38,393 nt of DNA, taken from a virus. A program made the translations under genes and the position numbers. The stretch's first letter is position 1; each line of letters begins with the position of its first letter. Below are positions 31,259 to 38,393 of this stretch, in pieces. The stretch is from IMG/VR virus record IMGVR_UViG_3300032086_000691, positions 1 to 38,393 of that record; one strand, written 5' to 3'. The notes beneath the pieces were generated by a model. The model did no database searches, was not told the DNA's origin, and was given only the letters and a program-made list of their open reading frames with translations.

Positions 31259-32082
31259 TGTCAAAACAAACAGTAGAACAGATAACAAGACTTGCTCCTT
31301 TTCAGGAGCAGTTTCTAAAAGACATTTTTGCGCAGGCAGAGGCTCTTCGTGGTACACAACAACCGTACTCGCCGCAGCAACTAGCTGAATTATCCGATGC
31401 GCAGAACCGAGCAATAGCATTAGCAGATGCGGGTATTGGTGGGTATCAGCCGTACCTTGACCGGGCGGCTCAGTTTGCAGGCCCCGGCGGTGCGCAACAG
31501 TTTATGAACCCATACGAGAATCAAGTTGTCCAACAGACAATGAAGGACATTGCTCGTGAAGGACAAAAAGCACAGCAGCAACTTGCAGGACAGGGCGTAG
31601 CTTCTGGTGCTTTTGGAGGTTCTCGATTTGGTGTCGCACAGGCAGGGTTAGCTGGTAAAACACTGGAGCAGCAGGCACGTTCTGCTGGTCAAATAAGACA
31701 GGCTGGCTTTCAACAAGCACAACAGGCTGCACAAAACGCTGCCCGTTTACAGGCCGGACTTGGTCAGGCGCAACAACAAATGTATGGTCAGGACATTAAT
31801 CAGCTTCTGGGTATTGGTAGTCTGCAACAGCGTCAGCAGCAGGCTGGCTTTGATGTTGCCAGAGCCAATGAACTGGCACGACAGGCTCTACCGTATCAGG
31901 AAATTGGCTTCTTATCGGATCTCTTTCGTGGTGTACCAGCGTTGCAGTCAACTATGCAAACAACTTCGGCTCCGAGTCCGAGCCTTGGCTCACAACTTCT
32001 CGGACTCGGTATCGCGGGTCTCGGTGCTGCTGGTCAGGCTGGTAGCTTTGGTAACTTGTTCGGTGGCTTTGGGGGTGCATAA
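31258..32082 (+). CDS. Internal virion / ejection protein, Gln/Ala-rich
   Basis: The 274-residue protein is mostly helical and Gln/Ala/Gly-rich, with FMNPYENQVVQQTMKDIARE (about 82-101), SGAFGGSRFGVAQAGLAGKT and a Gly-rich tail (SFGNLFGGFGGA). This matches the class of short-tailed phage proteins ejected with DNA (as in P22 gp7/gp16/gp20 or T7 gp14-16 in role, not sequence). It sits between two similar genes in TAATG overlaps. Confidence 0.76.
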   Translation: MSKQTVEQITRLAPFQEQFLKDIFAQAEALRGTQQPYSPQQLAELSDAQNRAIALADAGIGGYQPYLDRAAQFAGPGGAQQFMNPYENQVVQQTMKDIAREGQKAQQQLAGQGVASGAFGGSRFGVAQAGLAGKTLEQQARSAGQIRQAGFQQAQQAAQNAARLQAGLGQAQQQMYGQDINQLLGIGSLQQRQQQAGFDVARANELARQALPYQEIGFLSDLFRGVPALQSTMQTTSAPSPSLGSQLLGLGIAGLGAAGQAGSFGNLFGGFGGA

Positions 32083-34061
32083 TGAACAACGAAGTCTTAC
32101 GTCGTAAAATGTTCCGCACTGTACTGGCGGATTCTCGTGCTCCAGCCGGGATCCTCGCATCTTCGCCTGAGATGGTAGATACTGTAAGTCGTCGTGCAAA
32201 CGGCGGACTTGAAGCTCGTAGAAGACTTGCAGGGCAGCAGTTTATGAGACAGTTTGCTGGCATGCCTGAAGGTAGCAGCAAACCTGACTACGTTATGAAA
32301 CCAGTTTTTGATGCTGCAAGGTCAGCAGGTCGTGCGGTAGAATCTTACTTAGAAGTCTTAGAACGTGTCAAGAATCTTCCGTACAACCAACAGGTGGAAG
32401 AGCTTACAAAAGCTGGTTACGGAGCTACAATAGGTCCTGATGTTCCTGATTTCTTATCTCGAACAGGAGACGCAGCCAAACAACGAATAGGTGCAGACAT
32501 TGAGCAAACCAAGCAAACGCTTGGTAAAGTTCTTGCACCAGGGGCAGATAAGCCTGTTATTGACGCAATACAAAGCGGCATTGTTTCTGTTAAAGATGCA
32601 CTAGGATTAATTGGTCCAGCAGATGCTGGTATGCCTGGGGGTGAGGCTCCTGTTAAAAATAGAACGCCTTTGTCTGCAACTGATTTAGTTGTTCCAACAG
32701 ATAACGATGAGTTCGGTAACATTGCTCCAGATGGCACAATGCCAACAAACGTAGTACCAGACAACGTAGGGTCAGAAACGACGGCAGCGGAAGAGCTTGC
32801 TGAAAATCAAAACATTGCTGCCGCAGCAAACAAGGAGATTAACGCCTCTGATAATCCTAAACAAACAACTTTAAACATCAGTGATACTGTGTCAAAACTT
32901 AGAAGCAATCTTGATGCAGCTTTAACGGGTGGAAAACCTACTAACAAAATTAATCCCAAGCAGGGAGAGAAGGACAGCACCTTTGCCGCTTTTGCAGGAA
33001 AACTAGCGGAAAGAGCTACACCTGACGAAGTAGACCTTGAAGCCATAGACAAACTGGTGAAAGAAACTGTTGGCTTTGATCCTGATCAGGCAAAGGAAGA
33101 CAGGAAAGGCGCGTTTTGGAACGCAGTAATTACGGCAGGTTTGTCAATAGCTGCGGGTGAAAGTCAGAATGCTTTGACAAATATTGCAAAGGGCCTTGGC
33201 TTTGCGTTTGATCAGTATGGCAAACGTATAGGTGAGCTTACAGCGCAAGAAAGAGAAGATCAAAAAGAGGCACGTCGTCTTCGTTTTGATTTAATTCAAA
33301 GTGAGAAGCAAGCAAACATCGCTAAAGCTGCTGCTGATGACGCTTTCAATCAAAGACAGATTCAAAACATGATGGACTTTGAAAAAACTAAAGATGAGAA
33401 AGCCTATAGAGAAGCAACACTAGCTAATCAAAACGCACAAATAAGAAGCAACTTTGAAATAAATGCCATAACATTACTTCAAAAACAAAACTTTCAAGAT
33501 CAAAGTTTAGAGATACAACGAGACACATTAAACGAAACCATTAGAAAAAATATGTTGCCTGATAGCGAGACGGGTAAACTGTTACTAGATACTGGAATGG
33601 CTACAGTTAATGACGACGGTGTTCTTGTTTTAAATGAGAAAGGCCAGGAGGCTTTACCTGAAGGTTTTCTTGTTAACTTCGTTCAAGACTTTGCTAAAAA
33701 AGAAACCGCTCTTTCTACCTCAACAGGTAAAGTTGCTGTTCCAATACAACAAGCAGCCGCTTTAACTAGAGTTTTAGAGGGCAGGCCACAGCCAGGAGAT
33801 AGAGAACTGGCTATGTCAAGTGAGGCATATAAAACAGCGGCTAAAGATCAGTACGGAGCGTCACCAGAAGATATATTTGCTTTCTTAGGAGCGAACCAGT
33901 CCGCACTGGGTGGTGAGGTTTCAGGCACAGATACACCATTCAGAAGCATTCCTGAGTTTGATGTTGCGCCAGATGGTCAGACTTTAGCAGCTTTAGCTAA
34001 AGCAGGAGTTACTCAAGTTAAAGTTGGCGGAAAAACCTTTCCTATAGTGCAATCAAATTAG
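32082..34061 (+). CDS. Internal virion / ejection protein (659 aa)
   Basis: The first 50 residues are basic and helical (RRKMFRTVLADSRAPAGI..., DTVSRRANGGLEARRRLAG), a long acidic linker is likely disordered (about 210-310), then a coiled coil starts around GFDPDQAKEDRKGAFWNAVI and AFDQYGKRIGELTAQEREDQ (about 336-450). A short amphipathic stretch, AVITAGLSIAAGESQNALTN, may touch membranes. Size and position point to the ejection set. No lytic transglycosylase motif is recognised. Confidence 0.75.
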   Translation: MNNEVLRRKMFRTVLADSRAPAGILASSPEMVDTVSRRANGGLEARRRLAGQQFMRQFAGMPEGSSKPDYVMKPVFDAARSAGRAVESYLEVLERVKNLPYNQQVEELTKAGYGATIGPDVPDFLSRTGDAAKQRIGADIEQTKQTLGKVLAPGADKPVIDAIQSGIVSVKDALGLIGPADAGMPGGEAPVKNRTPLSATDLVVPTDNDEFGNIAPDGTMPTNVVPDNVGSETTAAEELAENQNIAAAANKEINASDNPKQTTLNISDTVSKLRSNLDAALTGGKPTNKINPKQGEKDSTFAAFAGKLAERATPDEVDLEAIDKLVKETVGFDPDQAKEDRKGAFWNAVITAGLSIAAGESQNALTNIAKGLGFAFDQYGKRIGELTAQEREDQKEARRLRFDLIQSEKQANIAKAAADDAFNQRQIQNMMDFEKTKDEKAYREATLANQNAQIRSNFEINAITLLQKQNFQDQSLEIQRDTLNETIRKNMLPDSETGKLLLDTGMATVNDDGVLVLNEKGQEALPEGFLVNFVQDFAKKETALSTSTGKVAVPIQQAAALTRVLEGRPQPGDRELAMSSEAYKTAAKDQYGASPEDIFAFLGANQSALGGEVSGTDTPFRSIPEFDVAPDGQTLAALAKAGVTQVKVGGKTFPIVQSN

Positions 34062-34070
34062 GGGTTTCGC

Positions 34071-37000
34071 ATGGCTGAATTTAAACTAGGGCCTGCGCTG
34101 GAAGATTCTACAGGGGGTTTTTCATTAGGCCCCGCCTTGGAAGAAGAGCAGAAAGAAACTACCACACCGACCACAGGGAGTTTTTCATTAGGCCCCGCCT
34201 TGGAAGAAGAAGAGTATGAAGGTGTGGCGCAAGAGTTCTTTGAGGGCGTTGGTTCTGGTCTCATAGGCATACCACAGGGAATCTTGGAACTCGGTGCTTC
34301 GGTCGTGGACCTTGCGGCTGACACCGACTATGCATCTTCTGTTACTGACGCTGCCAACAAGCTGCGCGATGCCGCAGGTATTGACCCCGTTGGTCTGGTC
34401 GGTAAAGGCACAGAAGTAATTACTCAATTTGTAATACCCGGTCTTGGTGCAGCCAGCGCGGTAAGCAAAGCCAGTAGGTTTAGTAAAGCTGGCAGACTTC
34501 GCAAGGCAGTCAAAGATGGTCAGATAGTTTCCAAACAAACACCTACAACCATTCGACCCTCAGCAAAGTCTAGTCCTACAAGAGACCTGACACAGGGCGA
34601 GAAACTAGCTTTGGGGGCACAACAGGTTGCTGCCGCAGGTCTTGCAGATGCGGTGGTTGCAACAGATGGTATTACAACAATTGGTGATTTCTTTGAAGGT
34701 GGTCCTACACAAACAAACCAAGAGATTGGTCTTTCAGGTAGAGAAGAAGCCCTGCGCAGGTTAGGCAACAAACTTAAAGTAGGATTTGAAACTGGTACAA
34801 TTGCTACCGTTGCCCCCGTAGCTATAGCCGGGACTGTTGCAACAACAGGAAAAGTATTAACTGAGACACCTATTCTAAGAGAAGCGGTCAGAGGAACGGC
34901 TACCGGAGTCAGGTCTGCTGGAAGAAAAGTTTCTGAGGGTCTGCAAAACATTGAAGCCAGACGTGCGTTAGGGCAGCAACAAAACATTGTTGCTGACAAG
35001 TTGGCTGATATAGCTTCCGTGTTCCGCTATCGTGGGTTCATGCCAGAAGAAGTCGCAGAGGCACGACTGCTTGTTACAGGACAGACTGATGCAATCATCA
35101 AGACTGCTAAGAACATTCTTGGTTCTATGGATAAAGAAATAAACAAGGTCTTGAAAGAAGCAGACAAGGTTTCAAATGGTGCAAGTCCTTTAACCAAACA
35201 AAGTATGTTTAACAACATCGAAGAGTTTATGACCGCTCCGACACAACAGATGCGGGACCGTGCTATTGCAGAGCTTCCAGATAATGTTGCTGAACAGGCC
35301 AAGAACATGCGCGGTCTTATTCAGTCTTTGAATAAGAATGTTTTAGAAAGTGACTTCTTAAAAAGAATGGATGATTTAAATCCAAAAGAATCTGCACGAT
35401 TAAGAGGTGAGATAAACAAAAACATAAACACTTATCTCCGCAGGCGTTATCAATCTTTTGAAGTAAAAAACTACACTCCTACAAACGAAGCGTTTGAAAA
35501 AGGTGTTGCTGGTTTTCAACAAAGTCCAGCAGCAACTCTTGAAGAGTTGTCAAAGATTATCAATAAAACTGCCGACCCTGCTGAACGGCAGGACCTTTTG
35601 CGTCAGTTTGGTATGAGAGAAACTATGTCTCCTGAACTTGATAAAGGACTTATCTTTGAATTTGTAGACCCTAGCAACATTACTAGAGCAGCAGCGGAAA
35701 GAGCGGCAAGAAACTTCTTACAAAACAACACAAGAAAAGTGGGAAGCGGCAAACTCGGTAACTCCTCAAGAGTAGCAGACCACAGGATAAACGCAAAGCT
35801 GTTTGCAAATAGAGCAAACCTGCCAAAGTTTAAGCGTGAACTATTGGGTGAGATTACAGATCCAAAAGAAAGTTTTCTTGGAACTGTAGCTGACTTAGCA
35901 GAGTTTAAAGCTGTAGATGATTACTTCTCAAGGATTCGTCTTTTAGCTACACAGAGAAAAGCTGATGGTTCATTAGCTAATCCAGGAATAGCTCAACTGT
36001 TTAGAGACACAACACAAATGTCTAAAGCAGAGAAGGATGACCTTATCGAAGCTGGATACAAGATATTAGACGCTGACACCACACCTCAAGGCACAAAACT
36101 AAAGCTAGATGAGGGAGACTTTGGATCTCTTCGCGGCTTTGCTGTGCCCGATAAGATATCTCAAGACCTAACAAGACTTGTTATCGGAGACCAAGGTGTT
36201 CTAGGTAATGCTATTAGATCTACCTATTCGGGTTTTCTTAGAGTTAAAGGTGCTACACAATTTGGTAAGACGGTCTTGTCTCCAATCACTCAACTTAGAA
36301 ACGTAACCACAGCTTCATTGTTTGCTCTTGCACAAGGCAATATAGGTAGAGGTGCGAATCTTGGTGAGTCAGTTCGACTGGTTTATGACAATTTGTTTAC
36401 TGGCGTGGCACCGGAACAGGCAGCGCGAACTTTTTCTGAGCTACAAGAACTTGGAATTATTGGCACACAGGCACAGCTTCGAGAACTGCAAGACCTAATT
36501 CAAAAAGGTTTTGGTTATGGTGTGGAGGAAATCAACGGCATACCTGTTGGCAGAAAGTTTGGTAGTAAATTTACAGACAATCAGTTGGGAGCTTTTGTAG
36601 GAAACCTGGGTAAGAAAGCTGAGAATCTATACCAAGCAGGGGACGACATATGGAAGATATACAACTTTGATTTTGAACTAAACAAGTTGAAAAACGCATA
36701 TCGTAAGGCAGGATTAACTGACGATGCAATCGTCGCTGACTTGGTAAAACGTCGTGGCATAACCGTCACTGGTGAAGAGACAGCCGAAAGACTTCTACGA
36801 GAAGAAGCTGCTCGTATTGTCCGCAATACAGTGCCAAACTACAACATGGCACCAGAGGCAATAAGAACATTACGTCGGGCACCTGTTGGTAACTTCATAG
36901 CTTTTCCGTATGAGATTCTTAGAACAGGGGCAAACACAATTGCTCGTGGTGTGGATGAGTTAGCAAGTGAGATACCAGAAATTAGACAGATTGGACTGCG

Positions 37001-38366
37001 TCGATTAACTGGTGCTATCACAACATTTGGTGCGTTACCCGCAGGGATGTCTGCGCTGGCATACGAACTGTCGGGTGTTAGTGAAGAAAAAATGAAAGCG
37101 TATCAGCGGTCACTGGGACCTCGTTGGGAAAAGAACGCAAGGCTCTTGCCCACAGGCATAGATAAAAAAACTGGCCTGCCCACATATATAAACTATAGCT
37201 ATTCTAATCCATACGACATGTTAGAAAAAATAGCTATTGCTGCCATCAACGGGGCTGAAGAAGGACGGCTGCAAGGTAAGAGCGGTGCAGAAATTACTTT
37301 AAAGGCAGCAAATGACTCACTCGCTGAACTGTTTGCTCCATTCACCGAAGAGGCAATTATTACTGCAAAGATTCGTGACGTGCTTGATCCAGCCACAGAT
37401 GTAATTGGTTTTCGTCAGGCAGGACAACTTACTGGCGGACGCGGGGGTCAGACACAAACAGGCGCAAGGGTGTATAATCCAGAAGATTCTGTGGGGGATA
37501 AGTTTGGAAAAAGCTTTCTTCATGTATTAGATGGTTTGCTTCCGTCCGTCATACCTGTGGACGTTCGCTCTGGTGAACTCGAAGCTAGTCGCTTTGCTCG
37601 TGGTTTTGTAAACGGTCTTAACTTAGAAGAGACTGTTGGCATTTCATCTGTGGATAGAATGAAGAGAGAAAGAGAACTGTCTTCGGAATTAGCTCGTGCT
37701 TTTACAGGCATTACCGAAATGCCCATTGAACCAACTGGTTTGAAGTTCAGAGGTTACGAGATTGCTGAAGCTAGAAAAGATGCAAACAATATATTTACAG
37801 CGGTTTCAAACAGAGCTAACGCAACACCACAAGATTTTATAAACGCATACAGAGCGGCTAACGAGGCAAACTTTAGAATTCAACGAGAGCTTTTTAACAT
37901 TGTTAATGATATGAAAACTCTTGGCATGAACAAAAGACAAATTGCTACTCAGCTAAGAGCAGCTAGAGTTTCTGGAAGACAACTAAGTGCTACCTTGTCA
38001 GGGAAGTTTATTCCTGTGAACGTAAGTAGAACAGTTCAGAAAAACATTTTTGACAACGATTTAAGAAGTCAGTTTCCTGTAAAAGAGATAGCAAAAATTA
38101 GAAAAGAATATGCTGGCAAACCTCTGGCGGTGGAAACAAAAGAACCTCAACCTGAAGTATCAGTCGAGCCAGTACAACAACCAGTTGCAGCAACCGCAAC
38201 TCCTCCGGCGGTAGCGCAAGCGGGGGCCGCTCCTGCCCAAACAACGGCGGCTCCCGCACCTACTTCACAACCACAGAGCAGTGGTGGTATACTTCCATTA
38301 CTTTCCGGCGGCAATCCAATCGATGCGCTGAAGAACTTACAGATTTTCCAAAGGACACAACCATGA
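34071..38366 (+). CDS. Giant internal virion / ejection protein (1431 aa)
   Basis: The N-terminal 45 residues carry three LGPALE-type units. A hydrophobic helix region (about 60-140) follows, with GSGLIGIPQGILELGASVVD and FVIPGLGAASAVSKASRFSK. The middle is helical with charged repeats. KTVLSPITQLRNVTTASLFA (about 740-760) is a segment I associate with large marine phage internal proteins. The C-terminal 70 residues are Pro/Ala/Gln-rich and disordered. This fits the largest ejection proteins (T7 gp16 in role). No peptidoglycan hydrolase motif was recognised. Its stop overlaps the next ATG (ATGA). Confidence 0.77.
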   Translation: MAEFKLGPALEDSTGGFSLGPALEEEQKETTTPTTGSFSLGPALEEEEYEGVAQEFFEGVGSGLIGIPQGILELGASVVDLAADTDYASSVTDAANKLRDAAGIDPVGLVGKGTEVITQFVIPGLGAASAVSKASRFSKAGRLRKAVKDGQIVSKQTPTTIRPSAKSSPTRDLTQGEKLALGAQQVAAAGLADAVVATDGITTIGDFFEGGPTQTNQEIGLSGREEALRRLGNKLKVGFETGTIATVAPVAIAGTVATTGKVLTETPILREAVRGTATGVRSAGRKVSEGLQNIEARRALGQQQNIVADKLADIASVFRYRGFMPEEVAEARLLVTGQTDAIIKTAKNILGSMDKEINKVLKEADKVSNGASPLTKQSMFNNIEEFMTAPTQQMRDRAIAELPDNVAEQAKNMRGLIQSLNKNVLESDFLKRMDDLNPKESARLRGEINKNINTYLRRRYQSFEVKNYTPTNEAFEKGVAGFQQSPAATLEELSKIINKTADPAERQDLLRQFGMRETMSPELDKGLIFEFVDPSNITRAAAERAARNFLQNNTRKVGSGKLGNSSRVADHRINAKLFANRANLPKFKRELLGEITDPKESFLGTVADLAEFKAVDDYFSRIRLLATQRKADGSLANPGIAQLFRDTTQMSKAEKDDLIEAGYKILDADTTPQGTKLKLDEGDFGSLRGFAVPDKISQDLTRLVIGDQGVLGNAIRSTYSGFLRVKGATQFGKTVLSPITQLRNVTTASLFALAQGNIGRGANLGESVRLVYDNLFTGVAPEQAARTFSELQELGIIGTQAQLRELQDLIQKGFGYGVEEINGIPVGRKFGSKFTDNQLGAFVGNLGKKAENLYQAGDDIWKIYNFDFELNKLKNAYRKAGLTDDAIVADLVKRRGITVTGEETAERLLREEAARIVRNTVPNYNMAPEAIRTLRRAPVGNFIAFPYEILRTGANTIARGVDELASEIPEIRQIGLRRLTGAITTFGALPAGMSALAYELSGVSEEKMKAYQRSLGPRWEKNARLLPTGIDKKTGLPTYINYSYSNPYDMLEKIAIAAINGAEEGRLQGKSGAEITLKAANDSLAELFAPFTEEAIITAKIRDVLDPATDVIGFRQAGQLTGGRGGQTQTGARVYNPEDSVGDKFGKSFLHVLDGLLPSVIPVDVRSGELEASRFARGFVNGLNLEETVGISSVDRMKRERELSSELARAFTGITEMPIEPTGLKFRGYEIAEARKDANNIFTAVSNRANATPQDFINAYRAANEANFRIQRELFNIVNDMKTLGMNKRQIATQLRAARVSGRQLSATLSGKFIPVNVSRTVQKNIFDNDLRSQFPVKEIAKIRKEYAGKPLAVETKEPQPEVSVEPVQQPVAATATPPAVAQAGAAPAQTTAAPAPTSQPQSSGGILPLLSGGNPIDALKNLQIFQRTQP
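34117..34210 (+). repeat. 31-bp direct repeat encoding FSLGPALEEE
   Basis: Identical 31-base copies at 34117-34147 and 34180-34210 lie 63 bases (21 codons) apart, in frame, near the start of the 1431-residue gene. A diverged third copy (FKLGPALED) lies just upstream around 34080-34106. The exact DNA identity of two copies suggests recent duplication. Confidence 0.95.
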
Positions 38367-38393
38367 AATCAACAACCATAGATCAGCTACGTC
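38363..38393 (+). CDS. Partial gene start, truncated at window end (possible lysozyme)
   Basis: ATG at 38363 overlaps the stop of the giant protein (ATGA) and has AAAGGA upstream. Only MKSTTIDQLR is visible. An IDQLR-type beginning is seen in some phage lysozymes, and an endolysin would be expected since none was found elsewhere, but ten residues are too few to assign a function. Confidence 0.45.
   Translation, partial: MKSTTIDQLR

Noticed and set aside
1-38393. tRNA, rRNA, integrase, tape measure, sheath or replication genes
   Set aside because: I looked for their usual hallmarks and saw none; no positive evidence anywhere in the window.

Overview
The window is a contiguous piece of a tailed double-stranded DNA phage (or phage-derived contig), read almost wholly as one rightward late/structural operon. 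Every convincing gene lies on the + strand. Genes are packed tightly, and many are joined by a TAATG or ATGA stop-start overlap. I see no tape measure, sheath, major tail tube, integrase, repressor, replication gene, tRNA or rRNA. A large terminase, a very large portal, short-tail adaptor proteins, a nozzle-like protein and a run of internal/ejection-type virion proteins fit a short-tailed podovirus. The small-protein families and the receptor-binding gene style resemble uncultured marine phages. The host cannot be named from this sequence, although a marine alphaproteobacterium would be a reasonable guess. Layout: (1) 1-244 is a GC-rich, hairpin-bearing leader just upstream of the terminase. 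(2) 245-4122 holds the large terminase and portal. (3) 4122-5824 holds a Gly/Pro-rich protein, then several membrane proteins that look like holin and lysis accessories, plus a small unknown gene. (4) 5849-8068 holds small conserved genes of unknown role, including a seven-cysteine protein and one with a duplicated LSAGDF motif. (5) 8049-11409 is the head-building module: a GroES-like co-chaperonin, scaffold, capsid-neighbour protein, putative decoration protein and major capsid protein. It is closed by a strong intrinsic terminator at 11429-11456. (6) 11525-13094 holds three beta-rich structural proteins, the first apparently starting with TTG. (7) 13094-15431 is a cluster of very small basic proteins. 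They include DUF6321-like and DUF5872-like proteins, a microprotein with an EF-hand-like loop, and a Met/Arg/Gly repeat microprotein. Three of these genes are 46-57 codons long and easily missed. (8) 15432-17989 holds two head-tail adaptor-like proteins flanking a structural protein and a cupredoxin-like protein. (9) 17999-26774 is a long array of fibre and receptor-binding genes. Three domain families recur and alternate, with a tail-assembly chaperone inside the array. (10) 26782-30389 holds the giant nozzle-like protein, enlarged by internal beta repeats, and a small conserved partner. (11) 30389-38366 holds four internal/ejection-type proteins, ending in a 1431-residue protein. A new gene starts at 38363 and is cut by the window end. 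The genes would work together as packaging motor and portal, capsid assembly assisted by the host chaperonin with a phage co-chaperonin, a short tail with interchangeable receptor-binding proteins, and ejected proteins that carry DNA across the envelope. The parts most worth a second look are the alternating receptor-binding array, the basic microprotein cluster, the cupredoxin-like virion protein, the Cys-rich protein and the co-chaperonin.
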